The notes beneath the pieces were generated by a model. The model did no database searches and was not told the origin of the DNA. It saw only the letters and a program-made list of their open reading frames with translations. Positions 16,144 through 24,750 of a DNA stretch of 64,000 bases are shown here, piece by piece. Source of the DNA: Lachnospiraceae bacterium. GTDB lineage: Bacteria > Bacillota > Clostridia > Lachnospirales > Lachnospiraceae. The first letter of the stretch is position 1, and each line of letters begins with the position of its first letter. The translations under genes and the position numbers were made by a program. The stretch covers positions 101,611 through 165,610 of the forward strand of contig JAFZUY010000025.1 of assembly GCA_017618075.1 (NCBI GenBank), written 5' to 3'.

Positions 16144-18696
16144 ATGAAAAAAAGTATTAAACAGGTATTATCGTATATTATAAGTGCAATTCTTATTATT
16201 GGACTTTTTGCTTTCGTTATGCCTCAGAATGTAATTAAAGCTAAAGCCACCGGAACGAATAAGGCAATTCAAATTGGTCCGGATGTTTTGGGCGTTGGTG
16301 CAAATAATATAGATGGAAAAGCAGCGACAATTTATTATAATTCGTATAAAAAATATGACGATTCTAATATAGATTGGGTATTGAATAATTCGTGGTATGT
16401 TATTGGATATGGCGGAAATGGAGTGGCTTCAGATGATAATACAATGGTACTTTTATCAAAGAATTCGATATTTAATATAAATTATTCATCAGGTAAATCT
16501 AATGCTTATGCTGATAGCAATGCTTCGGAGGTAGCGAAAGCCTTTTATAACGAGCGTTTTTCCTCAATAGAAAAAGAATCAATAGAAAGCCGTACGCTAT
16601 TTGGAGGGAGCGGCAATTATGGAATGGAAAATTATGATGAGGATAAAATAAGCGGAAATTCTCTATCAGGTGTAAAGTTGTGGCTTTTATCTTCAAAGGA
16701 AGCGAATCTGGTTGATAGTGAAATTAGAAAATGCAATGAGGATTGGTATTTGAGATCTCCCGGAAGGCTCGATTTTTTTGCCGGTGGAGTATCTTATGAT
16801 GGAAGTGTTTATAAGGAAGGTTTCCCTGTTGGTTGGGACCCGGCTAATGTCGGATTTCGTCCTGCATTTATTTTGAATAAGTCCTCAGTTATTCTTGTTT
16901 CAGCTGCGCAAGGGGGAAAAGAATCAGGTAATATTGGTTCATCAGCACTTATGCCGATTTCTGAATACACAAATACAGAATGGAAGGTGACTTTACATGA
17001 TACATCCAGAGATTCTTTTGCTGTATCGAGAATCGGAAACGGAAATATAACTTTAGGAGATAATATAAGTTTTTCGTATGAAAATGCAAACGAAGGGGAA
17101 AAAGAATTTGTTTCTGCTATTTTGTTTGACTCGAATGATAATGCGGTTTCTTATGGAAGAATAGTGAATGTGACAGATACTTCTTTGTGTAATGGAACTG
17201 CCTCGGTAAAGATTCCGTCTGATTTGATTGAAGGAGAAACATATACATTAAAATTTCTTTCGGAACAATATAATGGGGACAAACTCACAGACTTGGCTTC
17301 AAAATTTGATGATTCAAGAAATATAGTATTTAAAATCAAAAAAAATCCACAAGTCAGAGATTTTGTTGTATCGACAACAGATAAAATATATGATGGAAAT
17401 GCTTCGGCAGTAAGTGTTAGTGTTGCGACAGATGTTAGCGGAATTGGAACCCCTGTTGTTGAATATTATGACGATAAAGGCAATAAACTTGATTCGACTC
17501 CGATTCAGCCGGGATTATATAAAGTAAAACTTATTATTCCTGAAGGAATAGATTATAATGCAGCCAATTTAGAGGATCCTTTATGGAATTTTACGATTTT
17601 TACGAGAGATTACAATGTGATTCTTAATACAAATGGTGGAAAAATAAATTCGAATGATGTCAAGAGTTATACATATCAAAAGGGAGCAATACTTCCTACA
17701 GCAAATGATATTTCAAAGAGGGGGTATGTATTTGACGGTTGGTTTGATAATGAGGAATTAACGGGCTCTGCTATTACAAGTATTACGGTTTCTGAAAACG
17801 GTAATAAGGAATATTTTGCCAAATGGAATCCTAATTCATATAGTGTTAAATTTGATGCAAACGGTGGAAGCGGAACCATGGCTGATATGAGCCGTAAATA
17901 TGGTGATAACACAGCACTTACAGCCAATGCTTTCACTTATGACGGACATATATTTTCGGGCTGGAATACACAGGCTGATGGCAATGGAACATCATTTGCA
18001 AACGAATCTGCAGATAACCTAATATGCGAAGATAATGTTACAGTAACGCTTTATGCACAATGGGATAGTGTATTTTATAATGTTGCAACTACAGATGATG
18101 GAAACGGAACAGAAATTGCATCCGCAACTTCAGGCATAAAAGGAACGAACATTACCTTAACAGCAACTCCTAATGAAGGCTACAAGTTTGCTGGTTGGGA
18201 AATTGTATCCGGGGAAGCAAAGATTAAAGATGAAAGTGAAGCTTCAACTATACTATCGATAGGAACTTCGGATGTTGAAGTTAAAGCAAACTTCGAAGAA
18301 ATACCTGACGAACCTGAACCTACAGAACCTGAAGAACCTCAGGAGCCGACAGAGCCAGAAGTTCCCGAAGAACCTGAAGAGCCTGAAATTCCTGAAAAGG
18401 ACTGGCTTGATGATTTATGGCTTGCTCTTCGTATAGCAGATGAACTCGGTGGCGCACAGACAGTGGAGTATAGCGGTGATTTTGCACTCTCGTACGATAT
18501 CATGACCTACCTTGTCGAGCATCCTTCGATTACGTTTATTTATCACGTGACATACGAGGATGTTGAATATACAATCATTATTCCTGCAGGAAAGGCTGTT
18601 TCAAGCCCCGAGATTCCATGGTACGGACCTTTGTGGCTGCTTGCAAACTACGGTAACGGAAAAGTTCCGCAGGCGCAAAAGGGAACCAATGAATAA
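16144..18696 (+). CDS. Secreted DUF6273/InlB-repeat protein 2
   Basis: An 850-aa paralogue of the protein at 12291 with the same order: signal peptide (about 1-35, ending near VIKAKA), DUF6273-like domain (WYVIGYGG, LWLLSSKEA, WYLRSPG, GFRPAFIL), beta-sandwich region with FLSEQYNGDKLTD, an MBG-like module, three InlB-type repeats (FDGW, FSGW, FAGW), a Pro-Glu linker and the tail domain. The upstream two thirds differ widely from protein 1, while the last 100 residues are almost identical. It adds a short basic end after the tail. No sortase motif. The ATG at 16144 has GGGAGG 8 bp upstream; the ATG at 16138 is too close. Confidence 0.85.
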   Translation: MKKSIKQVLSYIISAILIIGLFAFVMPQNVIKAKATGTNKAIQIGPDVLGVGANNIDGKAATIYYNSYKKYDDSNIDWVLNNSWYVIGYGGNGVASDDNTMVLLSKNSIFNINYSSGKSNAYADSNASEVAKAFYNERFSSIEKESIESRTLFGGSGNYGMENYDEDKISGNSLSGVKLWLLSSKEANLVDSEIRKCNEDWYLRSPGRLDFFAGGVSYDGSVYKEGFPVGWDPANVGFRPAFILNKSSVILVSAAQGGKESGNIGSSALMPISEYTNTEWKVTLHDTSRDSFAVSRIGNGNITLGDNISFSYENANEGEKEFVSAILFDSNDNAVSYGRIVNVTDTSLCNGTASVKIPSDLIEGETYTLKFLSEQYNGDKLTDLASKFDDSRNIVFKIKKNPQVRDFVVSTTDKIYDGNASAVSVSVATDVSGIGTPVVEYYDDKGNKLDSTPIQPGLYKVKLIIPEGIDYNAANLEDPLWNFTIFTRDYNVILNTNGGKINSNDVKSYTYQKGAILPTANDISKRGYVFDGWFDNEELTGSAITSITVSENGNKEYFAKWNPNSYSVKFDANGGSGTMADMSRKYGDNTALTANAFTYDGHIFSGWNTQADGNGTSFANESADNLICEDNVTVTLYAQWDSVFYNVATTDDGNGTEIASATSGIKGTNITLTATPNEGYKFAGWEIVSGEAKIKDESEASTILSIGTSDVEVKANFEEIPDEPEPTEPEEPQEPTEPEVPEEPEEPEIPEKDWLDDLWLALRIADELGGAQTVEYSGDFALSYDIMTYLVEHPSITFIYHVTYEDVEYTIIIPAGKAVSSPEIPWYGPLWLLANYGNGKVPQAQKGTNE

Positions 18697-18723
18697 CTAA
18701 GTATAACAAAATGCATAATGACT

Positions 18724-18769
18724 GAACGGGTCAAACAATGGCTGAACGCTGTTGTTTGGCTCGTTTTTC
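18724..18769 (+). terminator. Terminator ending cassette 2
   Basis: An imperfect long stem with core GTCAAACAATGGC and GCTGTTGTTTGGCTC, followed by five T. It is similar to the terminator at 15940. Confidence 0.8.
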
Positions 18770-18839
18770 TTTTGTTTTATGAGGTTTTGTGGTAAAATAT
18801 TATAGTTGATTTGTATGAATCAGACGGAGGGGTTAACGG

Positions 18840-19262
18840 ATGAAAAAAGAACTTAAAAATCTGATGATAATTGCGATGGAAGCAAGGAATTATGCATACT
18901 GTCCTTATTCGAATTATTCGGTTGGCGCGGCGATTCTTTGCAAAGACGGAAGAATTATTACAGGCAGCAATATAGAGAATGCATCTTACGGAGTATCTAA
19001 CTGCGCTGAGAGAACGGCATTTTTTAAGGCGGTTTCGGAAGGCGAGAAGGATTTTGTTGCGATTGCGATTTCAGGCGGAGTTAAGGATATGGAGGCTGAT
19101 TCGTACGCCTATCCCTGCGGTGTCTGCAGACAGGTTATGAGGGAGTTTTGCGACGAAGATAAGTTTAAAATTCTTGTGGTTAAGAATGAAAAAGAGTACG
19201 AAGAGTATCTTTTACGAGATCTGCTCCCGAAGAGTTTCGGACCTGACAATCTGGCCAAATAG
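18840..19262 (+). CDS. cdd: Cytidine deaminase
   Basis: A 140-aa zinc enzyme of pyrimidine salvage that turns cytidine or deoxycytidine into the uridine form. It has the HAE-type site as NCAERTAFF (Cys ligand and catalytic Glu) and PCGVCRQVM (CxxC zinc ligands), plus SNYSVGAAI near the start. Length is typical of the homotetrameric class. It is preceded by an extended -10 (TGGTAAAAT, about 18791-18798) and a GGAGGGG ribosome site. It stands alone between a terminator and the ireB promoter. Confidence 0.95.
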   Translation: MKKELKNLMIIAMEARNYAYCPYSNYSVGAAILCKDGRIITGSNIENASYGVSNCAERTAFFKAVSEGEKDFVAIAISGGVKDMEADSYAYPCGVCRQVMREFCDEDKFKILVVKNEKEYEEYLLRDLLPKSFGPDNLAK

Positions 19263-19291
19263 TCTCGAAATCCTAAAAGTAACGATATTAC

Positions 19292-19320
19292 TTCAAATAA
19301 TTAACATAATATGGTATAAT
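19292..19320 (+). promoter_or_regulatory. Promoter of the ireB-ruvX operon
   Basis: TTCAAA (19292-19297), 17 bp and TATAAT (19315-19320) with an extended TGG before the -10. It lies 60 bp before ireB and is the only clear promoter for the long gene run that follows. Confidence 0.6.
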
Positions 19321-19380
19321 AAAAAGTCAGGATTTACGGAAAATTAATTATTTTAACATAAATGTATGGAGGGAAACAAA

Positions 19381-19659
19381 ATGGCTGTATCCACAGAAAC
19401 CCAATATTTTAACGTAGGATGGGACGAGAGAGATTCCGTTAACAATATCATAAAAGAGGTTTACACAGCTCTTAAGGAAAAAGGTTACAACCCCGTCAAT
19501 CAGATTGTCGGATATATTATGTCCGGCGATCCCACATATATCACAAGCTATAAGGGTGCTAGAAGCCTTATTATGAAGGTTGAGAGAGACGAGCTCGTAG
19601 AAGAGATGCTTCTTGAATACATCTTCTCGAATGCATGGGACGAGGAAACCGATGAATAA
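19381..19659 (+). CDS. IreB/UPF0297 regulatory phosphoprotein
   Basis: A 92-aa small cytoplasmic protein of the UPF0297 (YrzL, IreB) family: [14 protein letters not shown] near the start, [23 protein letters not shown] in the middle. In Enterococcus IreB is phosphorylated on threonine by the IreK kinase and tunes cephalosporin tolerance. No kinase gene is present here. It is first of the conserved yrzL-yrrK-yrzB cluster. ATG at 19381 chosen after GGAGGG; it overlaps ruvX by 8 bp. Confidence 0.92.
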   Translation: MAVSTETQYFNVGWDERDSVNNIIKEVYTALKEKGYNPVNQIVGYIMSGDPTYITSYKGARSLIMKVERDELVEEMLLEYIFSNAWDEETDE

Positions 19660-20086
19660 CGAAAGGCTCATGGGGCTTGACTTCGGTTCCAAAACAGTTG
19701 GTGTCGCACTTTCCGATCCGACCGGGCTTATTGCGTCTCCTCTTGAAATCATCGAGAGAGAAAGAGAAGACAAATTAAGAAAAACGTTTTCGAGAATCGA
19801 AGAACTTATCGAAGAGTATAAAGTGACCAAGATTGTTTTGGGGCTCCCTTTAAACATGGATTCAAGCGAAGGCGAGAGAGTCAGAAAGACCGAAGAATTC
19901 AAGGAAGCGCTTGAGCGAAGAACAGGTCTTGAGATAGTATTCTGGGACGAGAGATTATCAACGGTTGAGGCTCATGACATTATGACCGAAGCCGGTGTAA
20001 AAGGAATCGACAGGAAGAAGTTCGTGGATAAAATCGCAGCTTCAATTATATTACAGGGTTACATGGACTCACAAAAAGAAAAATAG
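19652..20086 (+). CDS. ruvX: Putative Holliday junction resolvase / pre-16S rRNA nuclease RuvX (YqgF)
   Basis: A 144-aa RNase H-fold nuclease. Motifs: [17 protein letters not shown] (first catalytic Asp), [27 protein letters not shown] (Glu/Asp) and [14 protein letters not shown]. The E. coli homologue is essential for 16S rRNA 5' maturation; a recombination role is also proposed. The start overlaps the end of the ireB gene, as usual in Firmicutes. Confidence 0.93.
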   Translation: MNNERLMGLDFGSKTVGVALSDPTGLIASPLEIIEREREDKLRKTFSRIEELIEEYKVTKIVLGLPLNMDSSEGERVRKTEEFKEALERRTGLEIVFWDERLSTVEAHDIMTEAGVKGIDRKKFVDKIAASIILQGYMDSQKEK

Positions 20087-20095
20087 GTACGAAAT

Positions 20096-20350
20096 ATGGA
20101 AAAAATTTTATTTAAGGCAGATGGAGAAAATCCCGTTGAATTTTACGTACTCGAGCAGACCACAGTATCGGGTATCAATTATATTCTGGTAACCGAGGAA
20201 GAGGACGGCGATTCCGAGGCTTTGATCCTAAAAGACACATCAAAACCCGACGACGAAGAAGCGGTATACGAAATCGTTTCTGACGATACAGAATTAAAAG
20301 CTCTTGCAGATATTTTCGAAAGCCTTATGGAAGATATTTCGTTTGAATAG
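20096..20350 (+). CDS. DUF1292 (YrzB-like) protein
   Basis: An 84-aa very acidic protein of the DUF1292 family (YrzB in Bacillus), which normally follows ruvX. It is mostly beta strands with EEEDG and DDEEAVYEIV stretches. The function is not known; family and gene order are the only support. Confidence 0.85.
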   Translation: MEKILFKADGENPVEFYVLEQTTVSGINYILVTEEEDGDSEALILKDTSKPDDEEAVYEIVSDDTELKALADIFESLMEDISFE

Positions 20351-20376
20351 TTTTATAAACAGATTAGGAGACAGTT

Positions 20377-22038
20377 TTGAATAAAAATAAAAATAGCGTT
20401 CGCATCATTCCTCTCGGGGGACTTGAGCGAATTGGCGTTAATATAACCGCTATCGAATATGACGATGAAATCATCGTTATCGACTGCGGTCTCGGATTTC
20501 CGGAAGACGATATGTTCGGTATCGACCTTGTGATTCCGGATGTGACGTATCTTGAAGATCACAAGGATAAGGTTCGTGCTTTTATGATTACGCACGGACA
20601 TGAAGACCATATCGGAGCACTTCCGTATATTTTAAAAAAGATTAATGTACCTGTGTTTGCTACTACTCTTACACAGGGACTTATTGAAAACAAATTAAAA
20701 GAGCATGAACTGCTTGACGTGGTAGAACGTCACACGGTTCATTTTGGTGATGTGGTTAAAATCGGACCTTTCGGTGTCGAATTTATCAAGACCAACCACA
20801 GTATCGTGGATTCTGCAGCGCTTGCAATCCACACACCCGCCGGAGTCATAGTACATACGGGCGATTTTAAGGTTGATTACACACCTGTTTACGGAGACAG
20901 AATCGATCTTGAAAGGTTCGCAGAACTTGGCAGCAAAGGTGTCCTTGCACTTATGTGTGATTCGACCAATGCGGAGCGTGAAGGCTTTACTCCTTCGGAA
21001 AAAACCGTCGGCAGAAAGTTTGACATCATCTTCAGCGAGCACAAGGATTCGCGAATCATCGTTGCTACATTCGCGTCAAACGTAGACAGAGTTCAGCAGA
21101 TACTTAATTCCGCACAGCGTTTCAACCGCAAGGTTGTTGTCGAAGGAAGAAGTATGATCAACATCATCGATGTTGCGACCAAACTCGAGCGTATAACCAT
21201 TCCTGAGAATACACTCATCGACATTGAAAATATCAAGGATTATCCTCCCGAGCAGACCGTTTTGATTACCACGGGAAGCCAGGGCGAAAGCATGGCGGCG
21301 CTTAGCCGAATGGCGATGGGTACGCACAGAAAGGTTAAGATTTCTCCAAAGGATGTCGTTATCTTTTCATCACACCCTATACCCGGCAACGAAAAGGCTG
21401 TTACAAAGGTCATCAACGATCTTTTGAGACTGGGCGCGGATGTTATCTTTGAAGACACACATGTTTCGGGACATGCCTGCAGGGAAGAGATTAAGCTTAT
21501 TTACTCGCTTACAAATCCCAAGTATGCAATTCCCGTTCACGGGGAATACAAGCACTTAAAGGCCCATGCAAAGCTCGTAAAAGAACTGGGTATGGATTCG
21601 GAAAACGTATTCATTCTTTCATCGGGAAATGTGTTGCAGCTTGACAGCGAAAAGGCAGAGATTATAGGCAATGTTGATGCCGGTCCCGTCTTCGTGGACG
21701 GACTCGGTGTGGGCGATGTAGGAAACATTGTTTTAAGAGACAGACAGAAGCTGGCCGAAGACGGAATCGTGGTAGTTGTACTTGCACTTGATTCTTATTC
21801 GGGCGAAATATATGCGGGCCCTGAAATCGTTACCAGAGGATTTGTGTACGAAAAAGAATCCGAGGAACTTTTAGGCAATGCAATGGCACAGTTAAGAGAT
21901 TATCTTGAAGCCAAAAATTCCAAGGATGTTGCGGATATGTATCGTTGCAAGAATATTATCAGAGATTTTTTAAGCGATTATTTTTGGAAGAATACCAAGC
22001 GTAAACCTATGATTTTGCCGATTATTACAGAGGTATAA
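20377..22038 (+). CDS. Ribonuclease J
   Basis: A 553-aa metallo-beta-lactamase/beta-CASP RNase with 5'-to-3' exonuclease and endonuclease activity, central to mRNA decay and rRNA maturation. Motifs: the metal site THGHEDHIGALPY, HTGDFKVDYTP, CDSTNAEREGFTPSE at the beta-CASP entry, SSHPIPGNEKAV, HVSGHACREEI and PVHGEYKHLKAH, then a C-terminal domain. It starts at a TTG (20377) with AGGAG 6 bp before it; no ATG fits. It sits inside the ireB-ruvX run, which is not its place in Bacillus. Confidence 0.94.
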   Translation: MNKNKNSVRIIPLGGLERIGVNITAIEYDDEIIVIDCGLGFPEDDMFGIDLVIPDVTYLEDHKDKVRAFMITHGHEDHIGALPYILKKINVPVFATTLTQGLIENKLKEHELLDVVERHTVHFGDVVKIGPFGVEFIKTNHSIVDSAALAIHTPAGVIVHTGDFKVDYTPVYGDRIDLERFAELGSKGVLALMCDSTNAEREGFTPSEKTVGRKFDIIFSEHKDSRIIVATFASNVDRVQQILNSAQRFNRKVVVEGRSMINIIDVATKLERITIPENTLIDIENIKDYPPEQTVLITTGSQGESMAALSRMAMGTHRKVKISPKDVVIFSSHPIPGNEKAVTKVINDLLRLGADVIFEDTHVSGHACREEIKLIYSLTNPKYAIPVHGEYKHLKAHAKLVKELGMDSENVFILSSGNVLQLDSEKAEIIGNVDAGPVFVDGLGVGDVGNIVLRDRQKLAEDGIVVVVLALDSYSGEIYAGPEIVTRGFVYEKESEELLGNAMAQLRDYLEAKNSKDVADMYRCKNIIRDFLSDYFWKNTKRKPMILPIITEV

Positions 22039-22041
22039 AAA

Positions 22042-22368
22042 ATGGAAAGTTTTGACAAACTGACCGAAATCTATATTGAAGATTTAAAGAAGACTCCGAC
22101 ATACAAACGTTACAGAGACAAACTCAAAGCACTCAAAAAAGACGAAGAGATGTGGGAGAAAGTCAAAGAGTACAGAAACAAAAGATTTGAACTTCAGAAA
22201 AACACATCCGGAGACGAGCTGTACGATAAAGCGGACTGGTTCGAAAGAGAACACGCGTATATTTACGAGAATAAGCAGGCTAAAGATTTTCTTGAAGCCG
22301 AAGTTGCTTTGTGCAAATTAGTACAGGATATTTGTTTCAGACTCACTTCTTCAATAGAGTTTGAATAG
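22042..22368 (+). CDS. YlbF-family regulator
   Basis: A 108-aa all-helical charged protein of the YlbF/YmcA family (VKEYRNKRFELQKN motif). In Bacillus the YlbF-YmcA-YaaT complex works with RNase Y in mRNA maturation and affects competence, sporulation and biofilm. Its position 3 bp after the RNase J stop fits an RNA-turnover role. No YmcA or YaaT gene is in the window. Confidence 0.82.
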   Translation: MESFDKLTEIYIEDLKKTPTYKRYRDKLKALKKDEEMWEKVKEYRNKRFELQKNTSGDELYDKADWFEREHAYIYENKQAKDFLEAEVALCKLVQDICFRLTSSIEFE

Positions 22369-22377
22369 AGGTATAAA

Positions 22378-22863
22378 ATGACCAGAAAGATACTACAGGA
22401 AATAGTTTTTATAGCGGTAAGGATTGCGATTATCGTAGCAATTATTTATGCCGGATACAGCTGCATTTCCGCATGCTATGATTTCGGATTTAAGATTTTT
22501 GCAGACGAAGCAAAAGACCGCGAACCCGGTATTACCAAAACGGTTGCTATTGTAGAAGGAAAGACTGATAAGGAAATCGGAGACGTACTCGCAGAGAAGG
22601 GTCTTATCGACAGCGGATTCCTATTCATGGTTCAGGTTTATTTTTCCGAATACAAGGACCAGTTAAAGCCCGGTGTATATGAACTTAGCACCGCGATGTC
22701 ACCTTACGATATGATGGCTGTAATGGCTGCTTCGGATGCAGACGAAGAAATCGATACCGATGACGAAAACTATGTACCGACCAAAAACGAAGCCAATCTC
22801 TGGGATGAGGCGGATGACACCATAAAAGAAGATAAAGACGAAAAGACCGAAGATGGAAATTGA
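22378..22863 (+). CDS. Short MltG (YceG)-like membrane protein without a catalytic domain
   Basis: A 161-aa protein: membrane helix at about residues 8-30, then a LysM-like MltG N-terminal domain (about 55-125) with VAIVEGKTDKEIGDVLAEKGLI and LKPGVYELSTAMSPYDMMAVM, then a disordered acidic end. Full MltG proteins, which cleave nascent glycan strands, are about 350 aa; here the transglycosylase domain with its catalytic Glu is missing. Gene order matches yrrL (mltG) before yrrM in Bacillus, so it appears to be the local, reduced descendant. The last 11 bp overlap the methyltransferase gene. Confidence 0.8.
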   Translation: MTRKILQEIVFIAVRIAIIVAIIYAGYSCISACYDFGFKIFADEAKDREPGITKTVAIVEGKTDKEIGDVLAEKGLIDSGFLFMVQVYFSEYKDQLKPGVYELSTAMSPYDMMAVMAASDADEEIDTDDENYVPTKNEANLWDEADDTIKEDKDEKTEDGN

Positions 22864-23497
22864 CGAAGAAAGAGCCGAAGTTTTTATAAGGGCGCATTCC
22901 AAGGGATTTCCCAATTACCTTGAGGTGCTTGAAAAAGAAGCGAAGGAGCAGGATGTACCGGTTATAAGAAAGGGTACGCAGGAGTTACTTCGTTTCTTGT
23001 TATGTTTGAAGAAACCAAAAAACATACTTGAAATAGGCACGGCGGTCGGATTTTCATCACTTCTTATGGCTGAATATACCGATGAAAATACGAAGATTAC
23101 AACCATAGAAAATTACGCTCCGAGAATAGAAAAAGCGAAAGCAAATTTTAAGCAGTACGATAAAGGCGGAAAAATAAATCTTATCGAGGGCGATGCAGGC
23201 GAAGTTTTAAAATCTTTGGACGACAAATATGATTTGATTTTTTTAGACGGTCCGAAAGGACAGTACGAATCATATCTTGATGATATTTTACGATTAATGC
23301 CTGAGGGGGCATTGCTAATCACAGACAATATTTTCAAAGAGGGAGATATCCTCGAATCAAGATATGCGGTTGAAAGAAGAGACAGAACGATTCATGCGAG
23401 AATGAGAGAGTTTCTTTTGAGACTGCGCGATGAAGAATCGCTTGAAAGTGTGATTTTATCCTCCGGTGACGGAGCTACATTAAGTGTAAAAAAATAG
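22853..23497 (+). CDS. O-methyltransferase, probable tRNA 5-hydroxyuridine methyltransferase TrmR
   Basis: A 214-aa class I SAM-dependent O-methyltransferase (family 3). Motif I is NILEIGTAVGFSSLLMA, followed by ITTIENYAPRIEKAK, NLIEGDAGEVL, the metal-linked DLIFLDGPKGQY and LITDNIFKEG. In Bacillus the homologue YrrM (TrmR) makes 5-methoxyuridine at tRNA position 34. The U32 protein directly downstream supplies the hydroxylation step, which supports this over a catechol-type substrate. Confidence 0.82.
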   Translation: MEIDEERAEVFIRAHSKGFPNYLEVLEKEAKEQDVPVIRKGTQELLRFLLCLKKPKNILEIGTAVGFSSLLMAEYTDENTKITTIENYAPRIEKAKANFKQYDKGGKINLIEGDAGEVLKSLDDKYDLIFLDGPKGQYESYLDDILRLMPEGALLITDNIFKEGDILESRYAVERRDRTIHARMREFLLRLRDEESLESVILSSGDGATLSVKK

Positions 23498-23505
23498 GTT
23501 ATTTT

Positions 23506-24735
23506 ATGAGAAAGCCGGAATTACTTATTCCCGCAGGCAGTCTTGAAGTACTGCGTACAGCGGTGAATTACGGAGCCGATGCGGTTTATATCGGAGGAGA
23601 TGTTTTTTCACTCCGCGCAAAGGCCAAAAATTTCACAAAAGAAGAAATGACCAGCGGCATAGCATATGCGCATTCAAAGAATGTAAAAGTATATGTTACG
23701 GCCAATATTTTCGCGCATAACAAAGATTTAAAAGAGGCAGAGGGATATTTTAAGGAGATGGCTGTGGTGAAGCCTGACGGACTGATTATTTCAGATCCCG
23801 GAATGTTTACCTTGGCCGAAAAATTCTGCCCCGAAGTTGAAAGACATATTTCCACACAGTCCAACAATACCAACTATCTTACATACAGATTCTGGTATGA
23901 GCACGGTGCTAAAAGAGTGGTGAGCGCAAGAGAATTGTCTCTGTCGGAGATAAAAGAAATAAGAGCCAATATCCCTGAGGACATGGAGATTGAAAGCTTT
24001 ATTCACGGAGCTATGTGCATATCTTATTCCGGCAGATGTCTTTTATCAAATTACTTCACCGGAAGGGATGCAAACCAGGGCGAATGCACACATCCCTGCA
24101 GATGGAAATATGCGGTTGAAGAAGAGAAAAGACCCGGTGAATATCTGCCTGTATTCGAAAACGAAAGAGGCACATATATTTTCAATTCAAAGGATCTTTG
24201 CATGATAGAACATATTCCCGAGATGATTGATGCGGGAATTGATTCTTTTAAGATCGAAGGCAGAATGAAGACCGCTTTGTATGTTGCATGTGTTGCGAGA
24301 ACATACAGAAAAGCGATTGACGATTATCTTGAAAGCGAAGAAAAATACCGTGCAAATATGGACTGGTATTTATCCGAGATTTCAAAATGCACATACCGAC
24401 AGTTTACGACGGGCTTTTATTTTGGAAAGCCTTCCGAAGAGTCGCAGATATACGATAACAACACATACATTAACGAATATATTTATCTTGGTATGTCCGA
24501 TAAAACGGACAGCGAATCCGTATATATCGAGCAGAAGAACAAGTTCTGCGTAGGGGATGAAATCGAGATAATGAAACCCGACGGAAGCAATGTTCCGACA
24601 AAGGTTTTGGCAATTCACGACGAGGATGGAAACGAAATGGAATCCTGCCCTCATTCAAAACAGAAATTAAGAATTTTCTTAAGTGTTCTGCCCGATGCGG
24701 GAGACATCTTAAGAACTCCAAATAAAACAATATAA
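23506..24735 (+). CDS. Peptidase U32 family protein, probable tRNA hydroxylation protein TrhP
   Basis: A 409-aa U32-family protein: PELLIPAGSLEVLRTAVNYGADAVY at the start, ESFIHGAMCISYSGRCLLSNY with conserved Cys, and GECTHPCRWKYA, which are the likely Fe-S cysteines. Members such as YegQ/TrhP and Bacillus YrrN/YrrO use prephenate to hydroxylate U34 of tRNA to ho5U. The partner O-methyltransferase is immediately upstream. Bacillus has two such genes in tandem; here only one is seen. Confidence 0.85.
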   Translation: MRKPELLIPAGSLEVLRTAVNYGADAVYIGGDVFSLRAKAKNFTKEEMTSGIAYAHSKNVKVYVTANIFAHNKDLKEAEGYFKEMAVVKPDGLIISDPGMFTLAEKFCPEVERHISTQSNNTNYLTYRFWYEHGAKRVVSARELSLSEIKEIRANIPEDMEIESFIHGAMCISYSGRCLLSNYFTGRDANQGECTHPCRWKYAVEEEKRPGEYLPVFENERGTYIFNSKDLCMIEHIPEMIDAGIDSFKIEGRMKTALYVACVARTYRKAIDDYLESEEKYRANMDWYLSEISKCTYRQFTTGFYFGKPSEESQIYDNNTYINEYIYLGMSDKTDSESVYIEQKNKFCVGDEIEIMKPDGSNVPTKVLAIHDEDGNEMESCPHSKQKLRIFLSVLPDAGDILRTPNKTI

Positions 24736-24750
24736 TCAACGGAGTGTAAG

